From the NCBI GenBank assembly GCA_036268875.1, contig DATATI010000079.1:1-64000 (forward strand): a DNA stretch of 64,000 bases, read 5' to 3'. The notes under the pieces were generated by a model. The model did no database searches, was not told the origin of the DNA, and saw only the letters and a list, made by a program, of their open reading frames with translations. Position numbers and translations under genes: made by a program. This DNA comes from Polyangia bacterium (lineage in GTDB: Bacteria; Myxococcota_A; Polyangia; Fen-1088). Position 1 is the stretch's first letter; each line of letters opens with the position of its first letter. Positions 1 to 7,492 of the stretch are shown one piece after another.

Positions 1-1
1 T

Positions 2-133
2 TCGGCCGCCGTCTCGAGCATCTCGTACAACCCCTCGGCCGAAGGCGGCAACGGCGCCTACACGGTCGGCACATCGGACGGCACACTCTACTATATCAAC
101 GCCGCCACTGATCCGACGCCGAGCCACACATGA
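2..133 (+). CDS. C-terminal end of a secreted or beta-propeller-like protein (5' end outside window)
   Basis: An open frame enters from the left edge and stops at a TGA at 131-133, giving 43 residues that end in DPTPSHT. The stretch VGTSDGTLYYINAA has the pattern of a beta-propeller blade (Gly-Thr-x-Asp-Gly-x-Leu-Tyr), as in WD40 or PQQ-type repeats. No start is visible because the gene begins upstream. About 150 bp of apparently non-coding DNA separate it from the convergent VWA gene. Only the reading frame and the blade-like pattern are directly seen; the function is unknown. Confidence 0.5.
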   Translation, partial: SAAVSSISYNPSAEGGNGAYTVGTSDGTLYYINAATDPTPSHT

Positions 134-285
134 AGCGCACCATTTGCATGTATGTCTGGCTGGTCTGACACTGTCCTGTCCCGAAATAAGATCGAACACC
201 CGCCACAGATGCTCCTCCAAGCGGCACCATCCGATCCAAACAGTCGCTTTTGATCGGGAGCGCATATCGCTCGCCGGATACCGGG

Positions 286-1722
286 CTAGCGGACGATCGA
301 GACTGGGATCTGGTTGGCAATGTTGAGCAGTATCGATTGCAGTTGCGTACTGTCAGGCGTGTTGTAAGGCTGTCCGAAACCACGCACCAATGATGCACCA
401 TACGCGATCCCTGCTGGCGAGGCACCAAAGAGCACGGTGAAAATACTGATGTTGTTGCTCGCTGCGAGATCGGCCATATCACGCCCGTGCTGGGCGGCAT
501 GCCGCGCGCAGTTGCAAAGAGCGCTTCCGTCGTTGCACGCCAGTCCGTCAGCGCAGTTGCTTCCCTGAGCGTTCGAACAACACGCTGGTCCGCCGTCGGT
601 CAGCAACACGATCGCCCGCGTGCCGTCGTTCTGAAACTGCTGGTTGGTTAGGCTGCCGATGGCCCGTTCGATACCGGCGCCTTGATCCGTGCCGCCGTAG
701 AAGCCCGCATCGCCATTTTCGTTTTCGTTGAGTCCGTTGCAGAACGGCATCCAGGGATGGTTCGGCCAGTTGACGATCGCCAACCATTTGGGATCGGCAT
801 TCGCTTTGCTGCAAATAGCCAGTCCGGATTTCTTGTTCACGTTCAACGACGACAAGCCGTCGCCGTTCCATTGAACGCGAATTCCCGAATAGTTGTTGCG
901 CAGGTTCTGCAGAGGACTCACCGCCCAGGACTTCGAGATGAAGACATCCAATCCCACCTGGTCGCTGGGTATGCCGAGTTGGTAGAGCGCATCCAGCATC
1001 GCGACGGTCGCCTTGACGGCGTTGTCGATCGGACAGCCGGACGACGAGCATGACGGGTACCCGCACGTACCTCCATTGCACGAGTAGTACGGCTGCGTGC
1101 AGTCGGAGTCCGAACGGCAGGAGACGCCATTGAAGGCGAACGAGTTGTAAAGGAAGCTGCCCGTGACATCCAACTCCATCACGATGTTGCGAACGCGATA
1201 AGCCGCCACGCTACTGCGGGTCACCGAAGCTTGAGAGAATCCCAGCACCCGTCCGAACGCCAAGCTGACGTTCCCGGCGGCGGCGGTCGGGTCGACACTG
1301 CCGCCGCTGACCATCACGGCGTTGGCCGGCACCGTGTTCGCAACGAAGCTGTGGCCGACGAAATCCCAACCGCCGAAGGTCACATTGGCGTCCCGCAAGA
1401 CGAGCGGCTTGTTCAAGACTGTGTTGGCGGCGGCGATGCGCACCGCTGTCGAACGCGCCGAGCTGAGGCTGCCGGTGGCGCGCAGGTTGACCAACGCGGC
1501 ATGAGCGGCGGCGTCGGTGCCATTCTGCATCTGCAAGCGTGCCAACCGGACGTACGCCAGATCAAACGCGAACGACGCAAAGCCCATCAACACCACGAGG
1601 CAGATCGCCATGAGGACGGCGATCGCCCCTGATTGGCGACAGCGCCCGCGCTGGTTCGTTGGGCACACCCTCGCTCGTGCCACAGACCCCCGAGGAACGC
1701 TATCAGAGCACCAATACCCCAT
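286..1722 (-). CDS. TadG-like protein with von Willebrand factor A domain
   Basis: The N-terminus reads CRQSGAIAVLMAICLVVLMG followed by FDLAYVRLARLQMQNGTDAAAHAAL. That is the Tad/Flp pilus-assembly TadG pattern: one membrane helix, then a helical segment of pilin-like type. The C-terminal half is VWA-like, with a modified MIDAS (ELDVTGSF instead of DxSxS), the strand AIVLLTDGG, and a closing helix near NIANQIPVSI. A cysteine-rich insert (CRSDSDC...CNGGTCGYPSC) interrupts the VWA fold. I chose the ATG at 1722; a TTG at 1818 would lengthen the cytoplasmic leader, and no clear Shine-Dalgarno precedes either. Probable role: envelope-anchored adhesion or pilus-associated protein. Confidence 0.75.
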   Translation of the reverse strand: MGYWCSDSVPRGSVARARVCPTNQRGRCRQSGAIAVLMAICLVVLMGFASFAFDLAYVRLARLQMQNGTDAAAHAALVNLRATGSLSSARSTAVRIAAANTVLNKPLVLRDANVTFGGWDFVGHSFVANTVPANAVMVSGGSVDPTAAAGNVSLAFGRVLGFSQASVTRSSVAAYRVRNIVMELDVTGSFLYNSFAFNGVSCRSDSDCTQPYYSCNGGTCGYPSCSSSGCPIDNAVKATVAMLDALYQLGIPSDQVGLDVFISKSWAVSPLQNLRNNYSGIRVQWNGDGLSSLNVNKKSGLAICSKANADPKWLAIVNWPNHPWMPFCNGLNENENGDAGFYGGTDQGAGIERAIGSLTNQQFQNDGTRAIVLLTDGGPACCSNAQGSNCADGLACNDGSALCNCARHAAQHGRDMADLAASNNISIFTVLFGASPAGIAYGASLVRGFGQPYNTPDSTQLQSILLNIANQIPVSIVR

Positions 1723-1805
1723 TTTCGCGGCGTCAGCGGAGTCGCTTATGCACCCGCCTCCTACTCTTGTTATCGACTGATCGTGGTACTTATTTAATGT
1801 GCGGC

Positions 1806-2004
1806 CTACGAGCGGCAATAGCCGCCCGACCTGTCGCGGGGGCTATCCAAGAAGCGCGCTGCCTTCATCTGCGTCAGGCGGCGCTGGTGCACTCCGCGGA
1901 CTCACATCGACTCGGTCGAGTTCCTTGCGGCTCATGTTGACCAGCTCCCCGTCCTGCGTGAGGCCAACGTGCCGCTTCCAGCCGCCAAAACCGGCCATTT
2001 TCAT
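1806..2004 (-). pseudogene. Degenerate N-terminal fragment of an IS (ISNCY-like) transposase
   Basis: From an ATG at 2004 the minus strand reads MKMAGFGGWKRHVGLTQDG followed by LVNMSRKELDRVDV. That is the start pattern of ISNCY/IS1202-type transposases (MSxKELDRLxVI). After that the frame changes: the next frame reads RRLTQMKAARFLD, matching the expected helix-turn-helix start (RLTQxKAAxLLGLS), and then stops at 1806. So the helix-turn-helix survives in two frames and the catalytic part is absent. The intact 53-residue frame ends at 1843. The family call is from memory of the consensus only. Confidence 0.5.
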
Positions 2005-2128
2005 GTGGCTGCTAAAGTTTGATGCGACTGGGGTTTGCACCAAACCTGGCTTGTTCTCCCTTTGCACGGGGCGTACAGTGCCGGGGGAATAATGGACGCC
2101 AATCGCCGTGCCTAGCCGAGTCTCCGAC

Positions 2129-2824
2129 ATGAACGACACGCCGACGAAAGCAGCGGACCTGGTGACCAGGGAGATCGCCGGCGAAACCCTGATCGTTCCG
2201 GTGCGTCGGGGCGCCGTCGACATCAACACTCTCTATGTTCCGAATGTCACCGCCGCCCATCTTTGGAGCCACATCGACGGCAAGCGAACGCTGACTGATT
2301 TTGTCGAGCTGTTGCTGCGCACATTTCAAATCGATCGGGCGACAGCCGAAGCAGACGTAAATGATTTTTGTCAATTCGCTGCGCGAGTCCGCCTTGACGA
2401 GTGCGGCGCCGTTGAGCGGACAGTCACCTTGACTCAAGCGGCAAATCTCCCCCTGCCCTCGACCAGTTTGGCGTATTCCATCGCTGGCATCGGGATCCGT
2501 TTGCGTGCCGCCGCACCCGATGTCCATCTTCTGGCCACCGCCACCCGGCAGGTCTTCGCTTGCTCTCCGGGACCGGACGCGGAGATCGATCTTACGGTCG
2601 ATTGGATGAGTGATCGAACGGACCCCGTCGCTGATTTGACAACGAACGGCGCGCAGCTGGTTTTCGATTCGGGTTATTTGTGGCGGCTCTATCGCGAGCC
2701 GGCCGGCGACTGGGTCGTTCATTTCATTTCCAGACGATTTGGCGCCCGCCCCTACAAGGTTGCCCGACTGTCACCGACCTTTGACCGTGGCAGCGTGCAG
2801 GTCGATCGTCGCGATGCTTGGTGA
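2129..2824 (+). CDS. PqqD-domain protein with truncated HPr-kinase-like N-terminal module
   Basis: Residues about 10-90 have the PqqD/RiPP-recognition layout: an EIAGETLIVPV strand, VPNVTAAHLWSHIDGKRT, then a helix FVELLLRTFQIDRATAEADV. The second half (LAYSIAGIGIRLRA...SPGPDAEIDLTVDW...RPYKVARLSPTFDRGSVQV) resembles the N-terminal lobe of the HprK-like kinases often found with RiPP clusters. The protein stops just before where the P-loop kinase domain should begin. Start: ATG at 2129 (MNDTPTK); a GTG at 2108 is possible. The downstream frame belongs to a different protein family, so this looks like a 3'-truncated gene. No RiPP precursor or radical-SAM gene lies nearby. Confidence 0.65.
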   Translation: MNDTPTKAADLVTREIAGETLIVPVRRGAVDINTLYVPNVTAAHLWSHIDGKRTLTDFVELLLRTFQIDRATAEADVNDFCQFAARVRLDECGAVERTVTLTQAANLPLPSTSLAYSIAGIGIRLRAAAPDVHLLATATRQVFACSPGPDAEIDLTVDWMSDRTDPVADLTTNGAQLVFDSGYLWRLYREPAGDWVVHFISRRFGARPYKVARLSPTFDRGSVQVDRRDAW

Positions 2825-3197
2825 AGCCGCCATGCGCGCCAAGCGGCTGGCCCTTGATTCCGACATTCGCCGGTCGTGGATCCTGTTCGGCGATCCCACC
2901 TGGCGCCCGGCGGCGTTCGTGGGTTTGGCTGTGGGAGACGCGGATGCAGGCGCCGACGCGGCCGCCGAACCGATCGCGCGCGACGCCGGCGCCGTCGGCT
3001 CCGCCACTGTGGACGCGGCCACCGGCCCCGATTCTACCGGAGCTGCTGCGAAGGACGACGCGGGGTGCGCCTGCACGACGGCCAGATCGGGCGGCAGGGC
3101 GGGCGGCGACGCCAGTGGCGCCGGCGCCGCACTTTTGCTGGCGATCTGCGCGTCGCGCCGGCGTCGTGTCCGTCCTGGTACCTTTCCGACTGGGTGA
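2808..3197 (+). pseudogene. C-terminal remnant of a C25-type peptidase with MYXO-CTERM-like sorting tail
   Basis: From 2808 the frame reads MLGEAAMRAKRLALDSDI followed by RRSWILFGDPTWRP, the closing motif of myxobacterial peptidase C25 (gingipain-like) proteins. An Ala/Asp-rich linker follows, then DAGCACTTARSGG, the hydrophobic AGAALLLAICA and RRRR. That tripartite Cys-motif, transmembrane helix and Arg cluster is the MYXO-CTERM pattern for cell-surface sorting. The protease body is missing: upstream sequence in this frame is not protein-like and belongs to the PqqD gene. The join lies near 2795-2810. It may be translated from the internal ATG but can hardly be active. Confidence 0.6.
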
Positions 3198-3221
3198 GGA
3201 ACGAGTACCTTTCTCGATTCT

Positions 3222-4334
3222 GTGGACTCGATCTTGCGCTGCGCGACCTTCTCTTTTGTCTTGCTGTCACTCCTGGCCGCGCCAGGGGCCGCCGCTGCCG
3301 CTGCCCCCGCGGGTGGCGCCGAGCCGGCCGTCGACGAGGCGTACCGCACCGGCATCGAGATGCGCCGCCGGGGCGACGATCGTGGCGCGTTGGCCGCGTT
3401 TCAGAAGTCGTACCGCGCCAACCCGGTGCCCCGCACGCTGGCCCAGATCGGCCTGGCCGAACAGGCCCTCGGCCGGTGGGTTGACGCCGAAGCGCACCTG
3501 ACCGAGGCGATGAAGGCGACCAGCAACCCGTGGATCGTCAAGAACCATGCCTCGCTGGAGCCTGCTCTGACGACGATCGGCGGTCACCTGGGCAGCATCG
3601 CCGTCGAGGGCCCCAGGGGCGCCGCCGTCGACGTCAACGGAGCACCGGCCGGAACGCTGCCGCTCGATCACGCCCTGCGCGTGCCTGCCGGCACCGTCGT
3701 CCTCAGCGTGCGCGCCCCCGGTTACGTGCCTATGCAGCGGATCGCCACCGTCGCCGCCGAGCAGCTGGCGCGCGAGCAGATCGATCTGGTCTCGCTGTCG
3801 CAGGCACCACCCGGCGCGGCCGAACCGCCGCCCTCCGCGCGCACCAGCGGCGGCACGCCGGCGGCGCTCGTTGATCCAGCGCTCCCGGGCACGGGCGAGG
3901 CCGGGCAGCCGCCGCCCGGGCAACCCGGGTTGTGGCATCGGCGCGCAGCCTGGACGGCGGCGGGTCTGGGCGCGGTCGCGCTGATCACCGGCGCGACGTT
4001 TCATTTCATTCACGAGGACAAGCTGTCGAGCTACAACCGCAAGGACGCCAGCAACGCCGACGTCTGCAACCGGGATGCGGCCGGGCACTTCTTCGGTCCG
4101 GCCGACTGCGCCGACGATTACAACGGCGCCGCCAGCGCCAAGACGGGGTTGATCGTCGGGTACACGGCGGCCGTCGTGTTTGGTGGCGTGTCGGCGGCGC
4201 TGTTTCTCACCGCACCGTCGGAGCGAGCGGCCTCGACGACGGCGTCGCGCAGTCGTTTGCCATCACCCGAGCGCGTGCTGGGGTGCGGTCCGGGTCCTGG
4301 TCAACTGGGTATTGTCTGCGGGGGATTGTTTTGA
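3222..4334 (+). CDS. Secreted TPR/PEGA-domain protein with membrane segment
   Basis: A GTG start gives a signal peptide (FSFVLLSLLAAPGAAAAAAP), then a TPR-like region (AYRTGIEMRRRGDDRGALAAFQ, residues about 40-100). A PEGA domain follows at about 125-190 (GSIAVEGPRGAAVDVNGAPAG...VPAGTVVLSVRAPGYVP). A proline-rich linker leads to a C-terminal transmembrane helix (AAGLGAVALITGATFHFI) and a second one (GLIVGYTAAVVFGGVSAALFL). The architecture is common in Myxococcota, where such proteins are envelope-associated and usually of unknown function. It starts 24 bp after the peptidase remnant and its start region appears intact. Confidence 0.8.
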   Translation: MDSILRCATFSFVLLSLLAAPGAAAAAAPAGGAEPAVDEAYRTGIEMRRRGDDRGALAAFQKSYRANPVPRTLAQIGLAEQALGRWVDAEAHLTEAMKATSNPWIVKNHASLEPALTTIGGHLGSIAVEGPRGAAVDVNGAPAGTLPLDHALRVPAGTVVLSVRAPGYVPMQRIATVAAEQLAREQIDLVSLSQAPPGAAEPPPSARTSGGTPAALVDPALPGTGEAGQPPPGQPGLWHRRAAWTAAGLGAVALITGATFHFIHEDKLSSYNRKDASNADVCNRDAAGHFFGPADCADDYNGAASAKTGLIVGYTAAVVFGGVSAALFLTAPSERAASTTASRSRLPSPERVLGCGPGPGQLGIVCGGLF

Positions 4335-4504
4335 ACGTACACAGTCTCTGCGGTCGGCCCAGGCGGAAAATCGGGTACGGCTGATATCCCATTGGTCACG
4401 GTATCGAGGTCAACGAGCGGCCATTCTCCGGCGATTCAATCGCCGGCCGGGCCGCCCCCACCATTGTCCGATGATGCCGACATGGAAGGTTGGAACCCGC
4501 CGCA

Positions 4505-5263
4505 ATGAAAGTCCTGGTGATTGACGTGGGTGGCACCAATATCAAGATCAGCACCGGCGGGCGCAAAGAGCCGATCAAGATCCCTTCGGGTCCCGCGATG
4601 ACCGCCGCGCAAATGGCAAAGGCCGTCAAGAAAGCCACGGCCGGCTGGAGCTATGACGCCGTGTCGATTGGCTTTCCAGGACCGGTGGCAAATCAACGGC
4701 CGGCGACGGAGCCTCACAACTTGGGGCCCGGCTGGGTGCGGTTCGACTACCAGAAGGCCTTCGGCAAACCTGTGCGGGTGGTGAACGACGCCGCCATGCA
4801 AGCCTTGGGCAGCTACCAGGGAGGACGGATGCTGTTCCTTGGGCTTGGCACCGGCCTCGGCTCGGCGTTCGTGGCCGACGGCCAGCTAGAACCACTTGAG
4901 CTGGCGCATCTGCCCTATCGAAACAACGGCACCTACGAGGACTACGTCGGCCTGCGAGGCTATCGGCGACTGGGCCGCAAAAAATGGCGACGCCACGTCA
5001 CCAAAGTGGTCAAGCTGTTGCAACAGGGTTTGCAGGCCGACTATGTCGTGCTGGGCGGAGGAAACAGCAAGAAGCTGAAGCGCCTCCCGTTCGAGGCGCG
5101 ACTGGGCGACAACGCCAATGCCATCCTGGGCGGAATCCGACTGTGGAATGCAGCGCCGAAAGGTCGGCGCTGGTCGGTTTCAACGGCACGGCAGAAGGCG
5201 CCACCAGGGCGTACCGGCAATGGAAGGCCGCCACGTCGCCTCTCTGGTTCCCCAAGCGGCTGA
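4505..5263 (+). CDS. ROK-family sugar kinase, polyphosphate-glucokinase-like
   Basis: MKVLVIDVGGTNIKIS is the phosphate-1 motif of ASKHA/ROK kinases (DxGGT). VSIGFPGPV, the ATP-site LGLGTGLGSAFV and YVVLGGGNSKKL follow in the order expected for PpgK-type polyphosphate or ATP glucokinases, which phosphorylate glucose at C6 in the cytoplasm. VVNDAAMQALGSYQG carries the catalytic Asp region. The start is ATG 4505 because the conserved N-terminus begins there. After GGIRLWN, where such proteins usually end, about 30 odd Arg/Pro/Gly-rich residues follow. This suggests the original stop was lost in the rearrangement that damaged the neighbouring gene. Confidence 0.85.
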   Translation: MKVLVIDVGGTNIKISTGGRKEPIKIPSGPAMTAAQMAKAVKKATAGWSYDAVSIGFPGPVANQRPATEPHNLGPGWVRFDYQKAFGKPVRVVNDAAMQALGSYQGGRMLFLGLGTGLGSAFVADGQLEPLELAHLPYRNNGTYEDYVGLRGYRRLGRKKWRRHVTKVVKLLQQGLQADYVVLGGGNSKKLKRLPFEARLGDNANAILGGIRLWNAAPKGRRWSVSTARQKAPPGRTGNGRPPRRLSGSPSG

Positions 5264-5264
5264 G

Positions 5265-5505
5265 TCAGCCCACGGGACAGAAGAACTCCTCGCGTGTGAC
5301 CTTTCCATTCGCGACGGTGAACAGACCGATCTCGTCAATTGCCCGTCGCTGCCCGTTCGGCTTGAAGGTGATCTCGCTCGTGTCCCGGAAATTCAGCGGC
5401 CTCCACGCTCACCGCATCGTCACTGAACAGCGTCGAGAGACATTCTTCGCGCCGGCCTTCTTTGACCAGCGCGACATATTTCTTCCCGACCTCATAGGTG
5501 TTCAT
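5265..5505 (-). pseudogene. SnoaL-like/NTF2-fold protein, internally deleted and frameshifted
   Basis: The minus strand starts well at 5505: MNTYEVGKKYVALVKEGRRE then CLSTLFSDDAVSVEA, a typical SnoaL-like N-terminus of about 36 residues. The frame then runs to a premature TGA. In the next frame the C-terminus of the same family is recognisable: NGQRRAIDEIGLFTVANGKV followed by TREEFF and a stop at 5265. The central part of the roughly 130-residue family is missing. The remnant lies only 1 bp beyond the end of the ROK gene, on the opposite strand. Confidence 0.7.
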
Positions 5506-5628
5506 TGTGGGCTTCTATTTCGTTGATTTGCTTCGCTGCGCCCCGAGCGTGAGTCGTTGCCCAACGTCGGAAAGTGTCCGGCCGTGTTTTACAAGCGTAA
5601 ATTCTGAATCAACCTGACTGGCGCGTGG

Positions 5629-6012
5629 TCAGGCGCTGGTCGGCGTGGCTTGCAGGCGGCGCCAGAACAAGTACGAGAGCGCCCAGAGCACGGCGGTGGC
5701 CGCCGCCCAGCTCCACACCTTCGGGCCATCGCCCACCGAAAAGTGGGCGATGAGCGCAGAGCCGAGGGTGATGGCGAAGCCGGCGTGGGCCCACTCTTTG
5801 AGCCGCGCCGGCACCGGCGCCAGCAGCAGCACCACGCCGAGGAGCTTGGCCCACGAGAGCTCCACCCGGAAGTAGCTGGGGAAGCCGAGGTGGACGAACA
5901 TCTGCGCCACTTGCGGCAGACGCAGTTGCGCGTAGGCGGTGAAGCCTATCTGCAGGCAGAAGAGCGCCGTGACGATCCAGAAGCCAATCACCAGTCCTTT
6001 GGAGCGAGGCAC
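5629..6012 (-). CDS. DoxX-like membrane protein
   Basis: This 127-residue protein has four predicted membrane helices: GLVIGFWIVTALFCLQIGFT, LLGVVLLLAPVPA, GFAITLGSALIAHF and AATAVLWALSYLFW. The motif LSWAKLLGVVLLLAPVP is typical of DoxX_2-type proteins. It is the last gene of a minus-strand operon, 2 bp after the stop of the SRPBCC gene. Its molecular role is unknown; such genes commonly accompany ArsR/SRPBCC pairs. Confidence 0.8.
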   Translation of the reverse strand: MPRSKGLVIGFWIVTALFCLQIGFTAYAQLRLPQVAQMFVHLGFPSYFRVELSWAKLLGVVLLLAPVPARLKEWAHAGFAITLGSALIAHFSVGDGPKVWSWAAATAVLWALSYLFWRRLQATPTSA

Positions 6013-6014
6013 GC

Positions 6015-6581
6015 TCAGGTCCCCGGGCGAGAGGGCCAGCTGGAGGACTCAACGCCGAACTGCTTGGCGTACTCGGCGTTCAATCGCTGCCAGCCGCCGA
6101 ACTTCATGGTCTCGGGGCCGACCAGGCGTCCCATGGGCTCACCGGCGAGGAACCGCTCCAGCACATCGAAACAGATGTGCCAGCCCGCCGCGCCCATCGA
6201 AATGAACCGACGGTCGATGTTGTGCCAAAGCGTGAGTCGCGTCCCGCCGCTGGGCAGCTGGTCAAGTTCCCAGCGGATGTCCTGTCCGCCCCAGTTGAAT
6301 TCGAGCAGCTTGGGCGCGTCGGCCCGCTTCACCTCGGTCTCGGAGACAAGCGGCGTCGGCGCCCCCACGGTCGAGAGCTTGGCGGTTCCAACGGCGCCGA
6401 GGTCCTGGTCCGCATCGAACGGAGCCCATTCGCGGAGCTGCGCGGGATCGGTGAGCGCCTTCCAAACCTTGGCGGGCGGGTGGGCAAGGTCGCGGATCAG
6501 AACCAGCGTCCATTTCTCTCCTTCCTTGCGAACCTCCGCGCCCATCGCGGCCCCTGGCGCATATTGCTCGTGGTTGCTCAT
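6015..6581 (-). CDS. SRPBCC / AHSA1-like lipid- or ligand-binding protein
   Basis: The sequence shows the AHSA1/SRPBCC layout: LVLIRDLAHPPAKVWKALTD followed by LREWAPFDADQDLG, then LLEFNWGGQDIRWEL and TRLTLWHNIDRR, ending in a long C-terminal helix with WQRLNAEYAKQFG. The fold is a hydrophobic-cavity helix-grip. Its start overlaps the stop of the ArsR gene by 4 bp (ATGA), so translation is probably coupled. ArsR plus SRPBCC pairs are widespread and likely sense or sequester a small hydrophobic ligand; which one cannot be told. Confidence 0.85.
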   Translation of the reverse strand: MSNHEQYAPGAAMGAEVRKEGEKWTLVLIRDLAHPPAKVWKALTDPAQLREWAPFDADQDLGAVGTAKLSTVGAPTPLVSETEVKRADAPKLLEFNWGGQDIRWELDQLPSGGTRLTLWHNIDRRFISMGAAGWHICFDVLERFLAGEPMGRLVGPETMKFGGWQRLNAEYAKQFGVESSSWPSRPGT

Positions 6582-6916
6582 GGTCTTTTCTTTCCTTTCA
6601 CAGAGGGCGCTTTTTCCATCTTGTCCAAGTGCTGCTCCAGGGCATCAACGTGCTTCGACCAGAAGCGCCGGAACGGAACCAGCCACGCGTCGAGCTCCAT
6701 CAGCGGCTCCGGTCTCAGTCGATAAAGCCGTCGCTGCGCTTCAATTCGTGATTCGACGAATCCCGCCTCTCGCAGCACGCGCAGGTGCTTGGAGACGGAC
6801 GGCTGCGACAGTCGAAGCTTGCGCTCGATCTCCCCTACCGAACGATCAGACGAGAGCAGCAAGCTCAAGATGGCCCGTCTGTTGGGCTCCGCGACGATGG
6901 CAAATGATGATTCCAC
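6578..6916 (-). CDS. ArsR/SmtB-family transcriptional regulator
   Basis: The 112-residue winged-helix protein begins MESSFAIVAEPNRRAILSLL and carries the recognition helix LRLSQPSVSKHLRVLREAGF, then the wing VESRIEAQRRLYRLRP. No metal-binding cysteines are present, so it belongs to the SRPBCC-linked ArsR subgroup rather than the metal sensors. It lies 13 bp after the DUF1801 gene and overlaps the SRPBCC gene by 4 bp. It probably autoregulates the operon; a relic of its own start codon region sits at the operon promoter (7354-7407). Confidence 0.9.
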   Translation of the reverse strand: MESSFAIVAEPNRRAILSLLLSSDRSVGEIERKLRLSQPSVSKHLRVLREAGFVESRIEAQRRLYRLRPEPLMELDAWLVPFRRFWSKHVDALEQHLDKMEKAPSVKGKKRP

Positions 6917-6929
6917 GGCCGACGAGTCC

Positions 6930-7349
6930 TTAGGACTGCCCTTTCTTCGAGGATTTCACCTTGCCCGCCTTGTTGAGGGCGACCGCTTGGCGAATCAGCG
7001 CTTTGAAGGCGGCCTGATCAACTTTTTGTCCTTCCGGGATGTCGATCGCGCGGCGTACGTTTCCCTCGAGGCTGGAGTTGAAGAGACGGGCGGGATCCTT
7101 CAGCGAGGCGCCCCTGGCGAAGGTCAGCTTGACGACCTTCTTGTAAGATTCGCCCGTGCAGATGATGCCGTCGTGGGACCAGATCGGCGTGCCCATCCAC
7201 TTCCACTCCTCGACGACGTCCGGGTCTGCTTCCTTGATGAGCTTGCGCATTCTGCCCAGGGTTTTCCCACGCCAGTCTCCGAGGTCGGCGATTCTTTGCG
7301 AGATGAGCTCCGACGCCGACTGGCCTGGGCTCGCGACCGATTTTTTCAT
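6930..7349 (-). CDS. DUF1801 (YdhG-like) protein
   Basis: The sequence contains the family core: LGDWRGKTLGRMRKLIKEAD, PDVVEEWKWMGTPIWSHDG, ICTGESYKKVVKLTFARGAS and a C-terminal Lys-rich tail. These cytosolic proteins are of unknown function. I place the start at ATG 7349 (MKKSVASPG) because the upstream in-frame codons belong to the ArsR-relic leader; an ATG-type extension to 7394 is possible. It is the first intact gene of the operon and lies 5 bp after the stop of the 17-codon leader, which suggests coupled translation. Confidence 0.85.
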   Translation of the reverse strand: MKKSVASPGQSASELISQRIADLGDWRGKTLGRMRKLIKEADPDVVEEWKWMGTPIWSHDGIICTGESYKKVVKLTFARGASLKDPARLFNSSLEGNVRRAIDIPEGQKVDQAAFKALIRQAVALNKAGKVKSSKKGQS

Positions 7350-7353
7350 GTTC

Positions 7354-7407
7354 TCATCCGTTGGCCCGCCTAGGAGGCTCTGCGATGATGGCAAACGATG
7401 ATTCCAC
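7354..7407 (-). pseudogene. Duplicated 5' end of the ArsR gene, now a 17-codon leader
   Basis: From a GTG at 7407 the minus strand encodes VESSFAIIAEPPRRANG and a stop. The downstream ArsR gene starts MESSFAIVAEPNRRAI, so the first 11 residues are nearly identical. The DNA match (7381-7408 against about 6893-6920) also extends across the start codon. This is a scar of the ancestral ArsR start next to the promoter, left when the DUF1801 gene came to lie between promoter and regulator. Confidence 0.65.
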
Positions 7408-7413
7408 AGCAGA

Positions 7414-7443
7414 CATATAGTCGAGCGTTTATATTCTCGTCAA
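7414..7443 (-). promoter_or_regulatory. Sigma-70-type promoter of the DUF1801-ArsR-SRPBCC-DoxX operon
   Basis: On the minus strand there is TTGACG (7443-7438), an 18-bp spacer and TATATG (7419-7414). The predicted transcription start is near 7407, at or next to the GTG of the leader. The spacer contains ATATA-N10-TATAT, a small inverted repeat well placed for an ArsR-type operator. This is prediction only. Confidence 0.6.
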
Positions 7444-7492
7444 GGTATATTCAGCGCGCCGCTGTCGTGCTGGCCGCGGGCCGGACCTGCAG

